Of a DNA stretch of 64,000 nt, positions 8,301-18,201 are shown piece by piece. Source of the stretch: an uncultured Prevotella sp. Lineage in GTDB: Bacteria > Bacteroidota > Bacteroidia > Bacteroidales > Bacteroidaceae. The stretch covers positions 1 through 64,000 of the forward strand of contig CAMJGE010000002.1 of NCBI GenBank assembly GCA_946405145.1, in the 5' to 3' direction. The notes beneath the pieces are model-generated. The model saw only the letters and a list, made by a program, of their open reading frames with translations. It was not told the origin of the DNA and made no database searches. The position numbers and the translations under genes are program-made. The stretch's first letter is position 1; each line of letters starts with the position of its first letter.

Positions 8301-10838
8301 TTATTTCTTCTCTTTCTTCGGAGCCTTCTTCTCTTCAGGCTCACTGGCCTTCTCCCCGGGATTACCAAAACGCTTGCCGTTAACCACAAAGACAGCCTGT
8401 CCGTCCTTGTCGGCTTCCACCACGATATTGTCGCCAGCCTTCACATCACCGGCAATCATCATCTTAGAGATCGGGTGACGCAGCTCCTTACGGATGATAC
8501 CGATGATAGGACGTGCACCATACTGCTGGTTGTAACCGCGCAGGGCAATCTTCTCGCGAGCCTCCGGTGTCAGCGTCAAGGTGATATTCTGTTCCTCCAA
8601 CAACTTCAACAGACCCTTCAGGTGGATGTCGAAGATATGGACAACAGTCTTGTCGGTGATCGGTGAGAATGGAACGATTTCTGTCAGACGTGCCAGGAAC
8701 TCCGGACGGAAGTAACCCTGCATGATATCCATCAGCTCGTTGTTCTCTGGGATAACACCGCTATTAAACTTCTCCACGATCGTCTGTGCACCGATGTTTG
8801 AGGTGAAGAGGATGAGGGCATTAGAGAAATCACCCACACGACCCAGACGGTCATGCAACTTACCCTCGTCAAGGATCTGCAGGAACAGGTCGAACACCGA
8901 CTTGTGGGCTTTCTCGATCTCATCGAACAGCACCACGCTATACGGGTTCTGACGGATCTTGTTCACCAACAGACCACCTTCCTCGTAACCTACATATCCC
9001 GGAGGCGCACCATATAGCAAGGCCACCGAGTGTTCTTCCTTGAACTCAGACATATCAAAGCGGATCAGGGCGCTCTCATCACCGAAGAGGAAGGTTGCGA
9101 GAGCCTTCGCCAACTCGGTCTTACCTGTACCGGTCGGACCCAGGAAGAAGAACGAGCCCATCGGCTGTCCCTTCTTGCTCAGTCCGGAACGGGCTTCATA
9201 CACAGCGTCGAGCACCTTCTTCACAGCGTGATCCTGTCCGACCACACGCTTCTTCAGGGTATCTTCTGCACCCATCAGACGGTCGCGTTCCTTGGTTTGC
9301 ACTTTACCCAAAGGTATACCAGTTTGCTTAGCCACCACGGCACTCAGGTCGTCGCTCTTCAGCTCTGTACGCTGCTGCTCACTCAGTTCTGTCAGCTTAT
9401 CCAAGAGACCGCCCAGGAAGTCGATACGCTCCTGAATGGTGGGTATCTTACTGAAGTCGGTATCAGAATCGACACCAGCCAGCAGGATACAGCTGACCTT
9501 ATTAAACAGCTCATAGTTCAACCAGTCGAGTTCCTTCATCAGTCCCTCGTCGGCCTTGTCCTTGCCTTCGGTTGATGCCTTGATAGCCTCTAGCTTCTCA
9601 CGCAGCTCGTTAATAATATTTCCGGTCAGGTCGTTCATTGTCTTCACCTGAGACATTGTACGGTCAATCAGGTCGAAAGCAGAGTCAGGCAGCGACTTCT
9701 CCGTCAGATAGCGCTTAGCCAGACGGATGGCATCGCCCATCACCGTCTCATCCACCTTCAGTCCATGATATTCCTCATAGGCTGGCAGGGCACCCTTGAG
9801 AATACGCAAGGTCAGATCAGCAGTGGGTTCCTCCACGGTGATCTTCTCCAACTTAGAGGTCATCTCCTTGTCGGTCTCGATATTCTTGGTGTAACCGTCA
9901 ATGCTTGAGGTAGCCAACAGCTGCAAGCGACCCTTGCTCAGTTCGTTCTTCAGGATAGAAGAAGCACCGAACAGTGAGCCCTGCTTGTCAAACAGCTTAT
10001 CGATGGACTCGATGATCAGCACGGCATTAGGCAGGTTCTCCACCTCGGAGATTACATTCTTGAAGCGATCCTCCACCTCGCCCTTATACTGGGCATCACC
10101 ACCCAAAGCAGCCGTATCCAGCTCGTATGCTACAGCACCACTCAGGAAGCCTGGCACATGGTCAGCAGCCAACTCACGCACGAAACCGTTCACCAAAGAG
10201 GTCTTACCAACACCAGCCTCACCTGTAATCAACAAGTTAGCCTTCGTCTTACGACCCAATATTTCATATATCACCGAAATTTCCTTCTCAAAACCAATCA
10301 CTTCATCCAAGTTACCAGCACGAGCTATTGCAGTCTTGTCAATGCAATACTTCGACAGGCTTCCCTTACCACCGGCAGCAGGCGTGTGCTTAGTGAGTTC
10401 TGCGCCTTCCATATATGGAGCTTCAACATTGGCACCACCCATCTTAGCACTGATATCAGAGGGGGTCAAGGGCAACGTTTTCAACTGGTCGAACGAGAAG
10501 CCTACACCTGGCGTTACCAAAGAAGCCAATACACAGACATCGGTTGTTTCCTCCAAGTTGAACTTCACCATATAGTTTTCTGCCTCTTCAAGAACGGCTA
10601 CCGACTCTTCACTATATTCTAAATCTCGCATCGGACGAACTGCACGCGGTGCTAACTGCATCTGCACGTCAGCCCAGTCTTGCAAATAATAATAGTCCTT
10701 ATTCAACTCTGTTTCGATAAAGTGCACCAACCCAACTTCTTTATGGAGCACAGCCTTGAACAGATGTGCTGGATAGATAGCGTCACTACAATACTCCTCG
10801 GCAAAGGAATTAGCAATTGATTTTAGTTTTGCATTCAT
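8301..10838 (-). CDS. tssH: ClpV/TssH AAA+ ATPase of the T6SS
   Basis: 845 residues with the Clp/Hsp100 layout: a double Clp-N repeat to about 140, AAA1 with a GEAGVGKTS Walker A near 208, a coiled-coil middle domain around 395-500, AAA2 with GPTGTGKTE near 570 and VLFDEIEKAH near 637, and a small C-terminal domain with GARPI. It ends in a lysine/glutamate-rich tail. ClpV binds and recycles the contracted TssB/TssC sheath. Position next to tssB favours ClpV over housekeeping ClpB. The N-terminal domain is diverged from ClpB, as expected. First gene of the operon, with a -7 box at 10867-10874. Confidence 0.93.
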   Translation of the reverse strand: MNAKLKSIANSFAEEYCSDAIYPAHLFKAVLHKEVGLVHFIETELNKDYYYLQDWADVQMQLAPRAVRPMRDLEYSEESVAVLEEAENYMVKFNLEETTDVCVLASLVTPGVGFSFDQLKTLPLTPSDISAKMGGANVEAPYMEGAELTKHTPAAGGKGSLSKYCIDKTAIARAGNLDEVIGFEKEISVIYEILGRKTKANLLITGEAGVGKTSLVNGFVRELAADHVPGFLSGAVAYELDTAALGGDAQYKGEVEDRFKNVISEVENLPNAVLIIESIDKLFDKQGSLFGASSILKNELSKGRLQLLATSSIDGYTKNIETDKEMTSKLEKITVEEPTADLTLRILKGALPAYEEYHGLKVDETVMGDAIRLAKRYLTEKSLPDSAFDLIDRTMSQVKTMNDLTGNIINELREKLEAIKASTEGKDKADEGLMKELDWLNYELFNKVSCILLAGVDSDTDFSKIPTIQERIDFLGGLLDKLTELSEQQRTELKSDDLSAVVAKQTGIPLGKVQTKERDRLMGAEDTLKKRVVGQDHAVKKVLDAVYEARSGLSKKGQPMGSFFFLGPTGTGKTELAKALATFLFGDESALIRFDMSEFKEEHSVALLYGAPPGYVGYEEGGLLVNKIRQNPYSVVLFDEIEKAHKSVFDLFLQILDEGKLHDRLGRVGDFSNALILFTSNIGAQTIVEKFNSGVIPENNELMDIMQGYFRPEFLARLTEIVPFSPITDKTVVHIFDIHLKGLLKLLEEQNITLTLTPEAREKIALRGYNQQYGARPIIGIIRKELRHPISKMMIAGDVKAGDNIVVEADKDGQAVFVVNGKRFGNPGEKASEPEEKKAPKKEKK

Positions 10839-10866
10839 GTTTGTACTATTTAGACAATATTGGGTA

Positions 10867-10874
10867 CAAAATTA
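10867..10874 (-). promoter_or_regulatory. -7 box for the clpV-led T6SS operon
   Basis: The minus strand reads TAATTTTG, matching TAnnTTTG, 29 bases before the clpV ATG. I see no convincing -33 element at normal spacing, so it may need an activator. Confidence 0.5.
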
Positions 10875-10990
10875 ATAAAAAAGCAAGATTTATAAATAAG
10901 TTCACGACTTCTATTTTTATGAATTTAACGTTTTTTATAAGTTTCGTGTATCTTTTTCCGTAAACCATCCAACAATCAAAGAAAATATCG

Positions 10991-10998
10991 TATCTTTG
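10991..10998 (+). promoter_or_regulatory. -7 box of the TPR-histidine kinase gene
   Basis: TATCTTTG, a perfect TAnnTTTG match. Only 7 bases separate it from the ATG at 11006, so the transcript would be leaderless or nearly so. Confidence 0.65.
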
Positions 10999-11005
10999 CA
11001 CCCAA

Positions 11006-12850
11006 ATGAAGATAATAACGTTATATATACTACTGCTAACCATATCCATATCTTCTTTGGCACAAACAGCAGAAGAGAAGATGGAGAGTAAAAAACGGAT
11101 AGACCTTATCTGCGAACTTTATAACCACGATTTAAACGACTCTCTGATTGCACAGGCACCCAAGGATATGGCCTTCCACAAAAGTACAGAACAATGGGAG
11201 CACTATTACGAGACATGGATGCACCTGGTAAACACATATACTTTTATGGGCAAGGTAAACACGGCCTTGCGCGAAGTCAAGTTGATGCATGATGATGCGA
11301 CCAAGCGTAATGACAACTATGGTTTGGCACTTTCGAATTATGCAATGGGTAATGCCTACAACAATATGGGCTATCTGCCAGAGGCCATAAAATGCTATAA
11401 ACTAAGTATTTCGTTTATCCGAAATACCCAAACCTACGAATCAACTTATAACGACATCTATAGCTACTATTGCGATGCTCTCAACGAGAATCACCAGTGG
11501 GAGGAGATGAAAGAAGTGACAGCTGATTGGCAAAAACTTTTGGAGCGCATAACAGACTACGATCATGACAAGACGACTTCCAGTTCAAAAGTGTGGTATT
11601 CCTATTATCACCTCGCCTGCGCCCAGATGCATCTTGGCTTGGAACAACTTGACTTAGCGGAAAAAGAGATTGACGAGGCAGAGCACACCGCTCCAGCAAA
11701 CACTGAGTTTATTCAGATGAGCATCCTCTATTACCGTGCACAGCTCTGGCTGCAACGTAAGAACTATCAGAAAGCCCTCGACTTCAATTCCCGCCGACTC
11801 TCTAAAAGCCTTGATTACAACGACAAGTCATCACTTGTGATGATCCGTGAGCAACGTGCCAAAATCCTAAGTGGACTTGGACGTTTTGAGGAGATGGCTG
11901 AGATGTATAAAGAAGTGTACGAGTTAACTGACTCCATGTACCGCAAGGATGCTCGCACACAAATCAACGAACTCAATACACTATTCCGTGTGAATGAGTT
12001 CGATATGGAGAAACGCCTGAACCGTGTCCGTACCACAGCCGTCGTCACGGTAGTCATCGCTATCGCCCTTTTTCTTCTGCTGGGCTACTGGTTCCTGATG
12101 AACCGCCGACTGAAGCGTAAGAACGAGGAACTGGCTATAGCCCGCGACAAGGCGCAGGAGTCGTCAAGGATGAAGACAGAGTTTATAAAAAACATCTCCC
12201 ACGAGATACGAACACCGTTGAATATCCTTTCAGGTTTCTCACAGGTCATGGCTCAGCCGGACGTGGAACTGCCAGAGGAGATTCGCCATGAAGCCAGTGA
12301 GAAAATTGTGGAGAACACCAACCGCATCACGTCACTCATCAACAAACTGCTCATCCTCTCTGAATCCAGCAGTCGCACCCACATTGAGCGCACCGACACA
12401 ATTAGTGTCAACCAACTATGCCAGAACGTCATTGCCTTAAGCTGTGTGGGCGACAATCTTTTCTACCAGTTTGAGTTCGTGACAGAGTTCGCTGATGAGG
12501 AGCAGATCCAGACCGCCGAGTATTATGCCACACAAGCTATCTCACAGCTACTCGACAACGCAATGAAGTTCACGCCAGAAGGGGGTAAGATCCTCATGAC
12601 CTGTAAGAAGGTGGATGATGAAGTCCAAATAAGCATTGAGGACACCGGTTGCGGCGTCCCCAAGGAAAAGGCTGAAGAAATATTTAAGGAATTTGTTCAG
12701 CTTGACGAATACAAGACTGGCACAGGAATTGGTCTGCCTTTAAGCCGTAACATTGCCCGAAGTCTTGGAGGCGATCTCTCGCTCGACCTTAGCTACACCG
12801 CTGGTGCCCGCTTTGTATTCACCCTGCCAATCACTCCCACTCAATCGTAG
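11006..12850 (+). CDS. TPR-repeat sensor histidine kinase
   Basis: 614 residues. A signal peptide (1-20) leads to a periplasmic array of TPR-like helices to about residue 335, with patterns such as [20 protein letters not shown]. One membrane helix lies at about 344-366, followed by a coiled-coil linker. The HisKA domain carries the phosphoacceptor in SHEIRTPLN. The HATPase domain has the N-box LLDNAMKFT, the G1 box DTGCGVP and the G2 box GTGIGLPLS, so it should be active. There is no receiver domain and no response regulator next to it. It is divergent from clpV, so it may sense envelope state for the T6SS, but such TPR kinases are common in Bacteroidetes and the link is only positional. Its 3' end overlaps guaA by 20 bases, convergent. 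Confidence 0.88.
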   Translation: MKIITLYILLLTISISSLAQTAEEKMESKKRIDLICELYNHDLNDSLIAQAPKDMAFHKSTEQWEHYYETWMHLVNTYTFMGKVNTALREVKLMHDDATKRNDNYGLALSNYAMGNAYNNMGYLPEAIKCYKLSISFIRNTQTYESTYNDIYSYYCDALNENHQWEEMKEVTADWQKLLERITDYDHDKTTSSSKVWYSYYHLACAQMHLGLEQLDLAEKEIDEAEHTAPANTEFIQMSILYYRAQLWLQRKNYQKALDFNSRRLSKSLDYNDKSSLVMIREQRAKILSGLGRFEEMAEMYKEVYELTDSMYRKDARTQINELNTLFRVNEFDMEKRLNRVRTTAVVTVVIAIALFLLLGYWFLMNRRLKRKNEELAIARDKAQESSRMKTEFIKNISHEIRTPLNILSGFSQVMAQPDVELPEEIRHEASEKIVENTNRITSLINKLLILSESSSRTHIERTDTISVNQLCQNVIALSCVGDNLFYQFEFVTEFADEEQIQTAEYYATQAISQLLDNAMKFTPEGGKILMTCKKVDDEVQISIEDTGCGVPKEKAEEIFKEFVQLDEYKTGTGIGLPLSRNIARSLGGDLSLDLSYTAGARFVFTLPITPTQS

Positions 12851-14375
12851 CAGGTGGCTTTGAAGATATATCGTAACAAACGCGGTTCACACCACGCACT
12901 TTGTTGATGATCTCATTCGACACCTTTGCCATGAAGTCATAAGGCAGATGAGCCCAATCGGCAGTCATCGCATCGGTAGAAGTCACGGCACGCAAAGCTA
13001 CAGGATGCTCATAGGTACGCTCATCACCCATCACACCCACACTACGCACAGTTGAAAGGAGGATGGCACCAGCCTGCCATATCTTATCGTAAAGCGCTTC
13101 ACCATCTTCACAGATATAATTGCGAAGACCGCGGATATAGATATCATCGGCATCTTGAAGGATACGTACTTTCTCCGGGGTGATGTCACCTAAGATACGA
13201 ACGGCGAGGCCAGGACCTGGGAACGGATGACGGTTAATCAAATGTTCAGGCATACCAAGCTGACGCCCCACACGGCGCACTTCGTCCTTGAACAGCCACT
13301 TCAGCGGTTCACAGAGCTGCAGATGCATCTCTTTGGGCAGGCCACCCACATTATGATGACTCTTAATCACCTTTCCGGTAATATTCAATGATTCGATACG
13401 GTCAGGATAGATGGTACCCTGAGCCAGCCACTTGGCATCGGTAATCTTCTTGGCTTCAGCGTTGAAAACCTCCACGAAATCACGACCAATAATCTTGCGC
13501 TTTTGCTCTGGATCCGTCACACCGGAAAGGTCGCTGAAGAACTTCTCACTGGCATCTACGCCGATCACGTTCAACCCCAGCACCTGATAATCGTCCATCA
13601 CCTGACGGAACTCATTCTTACGGAGCATACCGTGATCCACAAAGATACATGTCAAATTACTGCCTATAGCACGGTTAAGAAGCACCGCAGCCACCGATGA
13701 ATCAACACCACCTGAGAGACCGAGAATCACGCGATCGTTACCCAGTTGTGCCTTCAGTTCTGCCACGGTAGAATCCACGAATGATGCTGCACTCCACTCC
13801 TGACGGCTACCGCAGATATCAACAACAAAATTCTTTAACAGTTGTTTCCCCTGTAACGTATGAAACACCTCCGGGTGGAACTGTACGGCCCAGACGGGCT
13901 GTTGTGTCGAAGCAAAAGCGGCGTTACGCACATCCTTTGTAGAGCCGATTACTTTAAAGTCATCAGGGATGGCGGTAATCGTATCACCATGGCTCATCCA
14001 CACCTGCGAATGCTGTTCAAAACCTTTAAAGAGCGGATTCGTGGTATCTACCGTCTCGAGATTTGCACGACCATACTCACGAGAGTCGGCCTTCTCCACC
14101 TTACCACCCAATGTGTGAGAGATGAACTGCGCACCGTAACAGATTCCCAGAACGGGCACCTTGCCGACAAACTGCGACAAATCAACCTTGAATGCCTCTG
14201 GGTCGTGTACTGAGTAGGGCGAGCCACTCAGAATCACACCGATCACCGAAGGATCATCATTGGGGAATTTGTTGTAGGGCATAATCTCGCAGAAGGTATC
14301 CAGTTCACGCACACGACGACCTATAAGCTGTGTCGTCTGTGAGCCGAAGTCTAAAATAATAATCTTCTGTGTCAT
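12831..14375 (-). CDS. guaA: GMP synthase (glutamine-hydrolysing)
   Basis: 514 residues, full length. The N-terminal class I glutamine amidotransferase has the nucleophile in GICYGAQF (about 77-84) and a later [10 protein letters not shown]. The ATP-pyrophosphatase domain has the P-loop [11 protein letters not shown] near 222, and the C-terminal dimerisation domain ends KPPATIEWE, the usual GuaA terminus. The enzyme makes GMP from XMP, glutamine and ATP in purine synthesis. It lies 24 bases downstream of the murU-like gene on the same strand. Housekeeping gene with no anomalies. Confidence 0.97.
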   Translation of the reverse strand: MTQKIIILDFGSQTTQLIGRRVRELDTFCEIMPYNKFPNDDPSVIGVILSGSPYSVHDPEAFKVDLSQFVGKVPVLGICYGAQFISHTLGGKVEKADSREYGRANLETVDTTNPLFKGFEQHSQVWMSHGDTITAIPDDFKVIGSTKDVRNAAFASTQQPVWAVQFHPEVFHTLQGKQLLKNFVVDICGSRQEWSAASFVDSTVAELKAQLGNDRVILGLSGGVDSSVAAVLLNRAIGSNLTCIFVDHGMLRKNEFRQVMDDYQVLGLNVIGVDASEKFFSDLSGVTDPEQKRKIIGRDFVEVFNAEAKKITDAKWLAQGTIYPDRIESLNITGKVIKSHHNVGGLPKEMHLQLCEPLKWLFKDEVRRVGRQLGMPEHLINRHPFPGPGLAVRILGDITPEKVRILQDADDIYIRGLRNYICEDGEALYDKIWQAGAILLSTVRSVGVMGDERTYEHPVALRAVTSTDAMTADWAHLPYDFMAKVSNEIINKVRGVNRVCYDISSKPPATIEWE

Positions 14376-14399
14376 AAATATAATTTACAATTTGATAAT

Positions 14400-15101
14400 T
14401 TACTTTTTACTATCGATAAAGGCTTCAGCCTGATCTAAGGTATCGAGCTTTCCCACATCGAGCAGCCGCAGGTCGTGAGCCTCATAGCCCCGAATCAGGT
14501 AATCGGCACAGGCCTTCAGATAGAAATCCATGATTGGAAAACAATCCGGCCAATCTGCCAACAGCGGTGCCAGCGATGGATGAAACACATGAATACCACT
14601 GAATGCCAAAGGCTTACCCTCGCGACCTTTCACCTGCCCCGTCTCAATATTCTTCCACCCCACGAGACGCATCGTGTCGTCGAACTGCAGATAGCGTTTC
14701 GTAGGGCGCTGACTCACCACCAACAAAGGTGCATCCATGGGCAGGGCAGTCAAGTCAAGATTACTGAGTATATCGACATTATGAATAAGAATCGGACTCT
14801 CTTGGTCGAAAAGCGGCAATGCCTTCTTGATACCACCGCCCGTCTCTAAGAGTGCCTCCGTCTCGTCGGAGATACGGATGTCTAATCCGAAATGATCATT
14901 GTCAACCAGATAATCAACAATCTGGTTGGCAAAATGATGTACGTTCACCACAAGGCGTTCATAGCCAGCCTCTTTCAGTTTCATGATCACATGCCAAAGA
15001 AGCGGTTGCCCCCCTACCCTCACCAATGCCTTTGGCATCGTATCGGTCAAGGGTTTCAAACGGGTTCCTAAGCCCGCTGCAAAGATCATCGCCTGTTTCA
15101 T
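14400..15101 (-). CDS. MurU-like sugar-1-phosphate nucleotidyltransferase
   Basis: 233 residues from the ATG at 15101. A longer frame begins at 15137, but a strong -7 box (15107-15114) lies inside it, so the shorter start is chosen. The N-terminal FAAGLGTRLKPLTD motif, then PKALVRVGGQPLL and LLETGGGIKKALPL, mark the nucleotidyltransferase fold and resemble MurU (MurNAc-1-phosphate uridylyltransferase) of the AmgK/MurU cell-wall recycling route more than glucose-1-phosphate enzymes. An AmgK-like kinase is in the window at 25608-27173 but separated by the VgrG cluster. Substrate assignment is inference. Confidence 0.75.
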   Translation of the reverse strand: MKQAMIFAAGLGTRLKPLTDTMPKALVRVGGQPLLWHVIMKLKEAGYERLVVNVHHFANQIVDYLVDNDHFGLDIRISDETEALLETGGGIKKALPLFDQESPILIHNVDILSNLDLTALPMDAPLLVVSQRPTKRYLQFDDTMRLVGWKNIETGQVKGREGKPLAFSGIHVFHPSLAPLLADWPDCFPIMDFYLKACADYLIRGYEAHDLRLLDVGKLDTLDQAEAFIDSKK

Positions 15102-15106
15102 GCCTG

Positions 15107-15114
15107 CAAAGGTA
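15107..15114 (-). promoter_or_regulatory. -7 box of the murU-like gene
   Basis: The minus strand reads TACCTTTG, a perfect match, 5 bases before the ATG at 15101. It decides the start codon and implies a leaderless transcript. Confidence 0.65.
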
Positions 15115-15163
15115 CTAATAAGTGGGCAAAAATCCAAAAAAAAGCGTATTTTTTTGGAAAGTG

Positions 15164-15195
15164 TTTGTTGGTGTCAGTCAAAAATAGTAAATTTG
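15164..15195 (+). promoter_or_regulatory. Promoter of the SpoIIE phosphatase gene
   Basis: TTTGTTG at 15164-15170 and TAAATTTG at 15188-15195, with 17 bases between them, form a good Bacteroidetes -33/-7 pair 19 bases before the ATG at 15215. Confidence 0.65.
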
Positions 15196-15214
15196 CCCCC
15201 AAAATAACAAAAGC

Positions 15215-16735
15215 ATGTTCAAGAGTCACTTAAAAAAGACCATACGTAAGGCGCAGGCAGGTATTGCGTTTATTATTTTTGCAGCTATTCTTTCACAGGT
15301 TTTAAATATAACACAGTTCATCTACACCCGTAAAAGAATCCGCCAGCAGTCGATTGAGAGGACTTATCATTATATGGAGAGGACACAACGCGTCGCCAAG
15401 CTCGAGACCAGTGTGGAGAGTGCCGTTCAGGCTACAATAGGTGAAGTGCAGGTTCATCTTGACAACCCTGACATGTTCTATGGCATCACTTCGCGCCTGG
15501 TGTCTAACAATGATTATATCGTCGGTAGTGCTGTCGCCATGCGTCCTGGTTATTACCCCCAGAAGGACAGGTTGTTTGCCCCCTTTGCCTATCCAGAGAA
15601 TATTGACAAACAAGGACAGCCGCGTACTAAGCTGTTGCCCTACGACTATACCAAACAGGATTGGTTTGCCATCCCATTTGAGAACGACTCTGCCATCTGG
15701 ACAGAGCCGTACTTCGATAAAGGAGGCTCTGACCTGCTCATCCGCACATACAGTCTGCCTATTCACGGACAGAATAATGAGGTTATCGGCATTCTGACCG
15801 CTGACGTTTTCTTCAAAGATCTGGCTTCAGATAATGAAACAACAAGTCAGGAACTCGACAGGGTCAACATTGTGGGTTTCTTTTTCCAGTTCTTGGGTCT
15901 GCTGCTGATCTTCTATATCGTTTGGAAATACACCACGAAGTTCAAGCAGGTCAACAATCTGATTGTGGAACAGGAGCTGTTGAGTAAAGAGCTTCAGATT
16001 GCCAGCGATATCCAGTCTGCCATGTTGCCCAATATCTCAGAGATTGAGAATGCCCGCCACCATCTGGATGTTCAGAAAGTGTTGGCATCAGCCCCTGATG
16101 TGAGTGCCGACTTCTACGACTATTTCTATGTTGGTACAAAGGTGGTCTTCTGCATTGGCGACGTACCAGGCAGCAACGTAAAGGCAGCCTTGATGATGTC
16201 AGTGATCCGCAGCATTTTCCGCACATCAGCCACGCTGAATTGCCAGAATGAGCAGACACCATCTCCTGCCACCATCGTCTCATCAATGAACAATTCGCTG
16301 TGTACCATCAATTATAATGAGATGTTTTCTACCCTCTTCGTAGGTGTGCTCGATCTCAACACAGCGCAGCTCACCTATTGCAATGCGGGCAACCCTGCAC
16401 CTGTTGTTGTCAGCCCGTCGCTGGGAGCCAAGTTGCTGGAGGTCGAATCTAACGTTCCTGTTGGTCTCGTAGAAAATTTCAATTACGTAGAACAACGCAT
16501 CACGCTCATAGAAGACTTCACCCTCTTCCTCTACAACGATGGTTTGTTTGAGACAGCGAACACTAATTATGAGCCCTACGGTCAGAAGCGTATGCTGACC
16601 CGTCTGAATGCCTGTGCCCGCAACAATGTGGATCCTAAAAAAATGCTCTCCATCATGCAAGAAGCAGTGGAGAGCCATCGTGGGTCAGCACCGCAGACAG
16701 ACGATCTGCTGATGCTGACCATGAAGATAGTCTGA
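15215..16735 (+). CDS. Membrane Cache-domain SpoIIE/PP2C phosphatase
   Basis: 506 residues. A membrane helix near 16-36 precedes a periplasmic double-Cache sensor, with WTEPYFDKGG and IGILTADVFF typical of dCache. A second helix lies at about 212-232 and a linker follows. The C-terminal SpoIIE-type PP2C phosphatase shows SADFYDYF, FCIGDVPGSNVKAALMM, NAGNPAPVVV, LFLYNDGLFETAN and a closing QTDDLLML, so the metal-binding aspartates are kept. These proteins dephosphorylate anti-sigma antagonist-type partners in response to a periplasmic ligand; no STAS or anti-sigma gene is adjacent. It is divergent from the murU-like gene and abuts the lipoprotein gene tail to tail. Its Cache domain resembles those at 43078 and 45015. 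Confidence 0.87.
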   Translation: MFKSHLKKTIRKAQAGIAFIIFAAILSQVLNITQFIYTRKRIRQQSIERTYHYMERTQRVAKLETSVESAVQATIGEVQVHLDNPDMFYGITSRLVSNNDYIVGSAVAMRPGYYPQKDRLFAPFAYPENIDKQGQPRTKLLPYDYTKQDWFAIPFENDSAIWTEPYFDKGGSDLLIRTYSLPIHGQNNEVIGILTADVFFKDLASDNETTSQELDRVNIVGFFFQFLGLLLIFYIVWKYTTKFKQVNNLIVEQELLSKELQIASDIQSAMLPNISEIENARHHLDVQKVLASAPDVSADFYDYFYVGTKVVFCIGDVPGSNVKAALMMSVIRSIFRTSATLNCQNEQTPSPATIVSSMNNSLCTINYNEMFSTLFVGVLDLNTAQLTYCNAGNPAPVVVSPSLGAKLLEVESNVPVGLVENFNYVEQRITLIEDFTLFLYNDGLFETANTNYEPYGQKRMLTRLNACARNNVDPKKMLSIMQEAVESHRGSAPQTDDLLMLTMKIV

Positions 16736-18175
16736 TTAATACCATTTCACTGATGGATCCTTCACCCAATCATTGAACTTAGTATATTTCTGATTAAGAC
16801 TTTCGCGCTCGTCAGGCCACTTGAAGTTGGGATCATCAACGAGAATCTTACAAGCCGATTTTCCTTTTTCGGCAAAGAAATCAATCCATTGATTATTCTT
16901 GTACACCTGAATAGGCACATCCAGAACTGACGAGAATTTGCCTTCAATGGTGAATTCCACAGGTGGCAGTCCATCCTTTCCAGGTAAGCCTTTCGCAGGA
17001 GCATTAGTATTCACCATCGTATTCAGATCCACCTTAAACAGCTTGTGAGTTTCAAAATTGTCGTCTCTGTTGATACGAACAGGTAACTGGCCACCGGCAG
17101 CCTGCAGCCAGCACTTGGCACCCTTATCGGTCAACTGCACATCGAGCACGATATCATTGAAGTCGAAGTCAGAGGATGTTTCTGCACTGATATCCTCACC
17201 AATGATACGAAATACAGGATTCTTTTTCTTCTCCGGGATCACAAGTGTAGGACAACCTTTATCTATATGCTTATACACATCGAGAATCACATCATTACAA
17301 TCGATGTCCGCCGGAATACCCTCATATGTCATACGGTCCTCAATACCTACTAAGAAAACATTTTTCAAAAGAGATTTATCGTTATTACTATCGATCACGA
17401 CAAAGCTGGTGTTGCTCTCATTCTTATTCAGGTAACGGTTGGTATAGTACTTCTCACCGTCAATCTTGGTATAGAAGCCTACATAATAGCCTTCTGGAAC
17501 ATCTACATTCCCCTCAATCTTCAGCGTAATCATATGACCCTGAACTAACTTTGCATTATAACTATCCCAGATATAAGCACCCATATTTGATTTATATAGC
17601 TCCCATTGACTAGGTGAAGGAGAACTATACGTGGTATATTGGAGATACGCATTTGCTTCAAAATCAGTCTTGAACTGCTTGGTCAGAGCCACTTCCTTCC
17701 TTTTATCATAGGTTTCCACTTTCGGGTTATAATAGTAATAACCGATCTCCATTTGTGTCTCAGTAAAGGAATACACGAAATTCAAACGGAAAGGACCATG
17801 GGATTCAAACTCGAAGTTCTTGATATAGTTGCCCGGTTCCTTTCTACCCTCAGGAAGGCTGTCAGCTAACTCTGTACAGAAGTCTTTTTGGTATTGTTTG
17901 ACTTTTTCTTCTGAGACAACAAAACCAGCATCTTCAGCACGTGTAAGACCACGGGCCGCAGCTACCTTTGAGGCACCGAAGCCCCAGTCCTGCTCTGGTG
18001 CGATTGTGCCACCAACATATTCCAAGAATTTCGCATTGTACTTCTCCACGTCCGTCGGTTCCGGCGGTGTTGGTGTCGGCGTCGGCGGAACATACGGATC
18101 ACTATTCTTAGAGCAACCGGTCAACACCAGTGCACTGATGGCTATAGCCATCGTTGATACCAAAAACTTTTTCAT
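16736..18175 (-). CDS. DUF4842 (LruC-type) lipoprotein
   Basis: 479 residues from the ATG at 18175; an upstream in-frame TTG at 18181 is rejected because the ATG begins a standard KKFLVS signal. The lipobox LTGC puts the acylated cysteine near residue 21, so it is an outer-membrane or periplasmic lipoprotein. A proline/threonine-rich spacer and an IAPEQDWGFGAS motif follow. The C-terminal half carries repeated acidic DCNDVILDV and DFNDIVLDV segments, the LruC/DUF4842 signature, likely calcium-binding. It starts 26 bases after the RRF-like stop and may be the last gene of the VgrG operon, but such lipoproteins are widespread and the link is unproven. Confidence 0.8.
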   Translation of the reverse strand: MKKFLVSTMAIAISALVLTGCSKNSDPYVPPTPTPTPPEPTDVEKYNAKFLEYVGGTIAPEQDWGFGASKVAAARGLTRAEDAGFVVSEEKVKQYQKDFCTELADSLPEGRKEPGNYIKNFEFESHGPFRLNFVYSFTETQMEIGYYYYNPKVETYDKRKEVALTKQFKTDFEANAYLQYTTYSSPSPSQWELYKSNMGAYIWDSYNAKLVQGHMITLKIEGNVDVPEGYYVGFYTKIDGEKYYTNRYLNKNESNTSFVVIDSNNDKSLLKNVFLVGIEDRMTYEGIPADIDCNDVILDVYKHIDKGCPTLVIPEKKKNPVFRIIGEDISAETSSDFDFNDIVLDVQLTDKGAKCWLQAAGGQLPVRINRDDNFETHKLFKVDLNTMVNTNAPAKGLPGKDGLPPVEFTIEGKFSSVLDVPIQVYKNNQWIDFFAEKGKSACKILVDDPNFKWPDERESLNQKYTKFNDWVKDPSVKWY

Positions 18176-18201
18176 ACCCAATAATTATTAAATGGTTAAA
18201 C

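Noticed and set aside
8301..10838. Housekeeping ClpB instead of ClpV
   Set aside because: The gene is embedded in the T6SS operon next to tssB and its N-terminal domain is diverged.
10846..11049. A 67-residue minus-strand frame in the clpV/kinase gap
   Set aside because: It covers both promoters and the start of the kinase gene; no motif.
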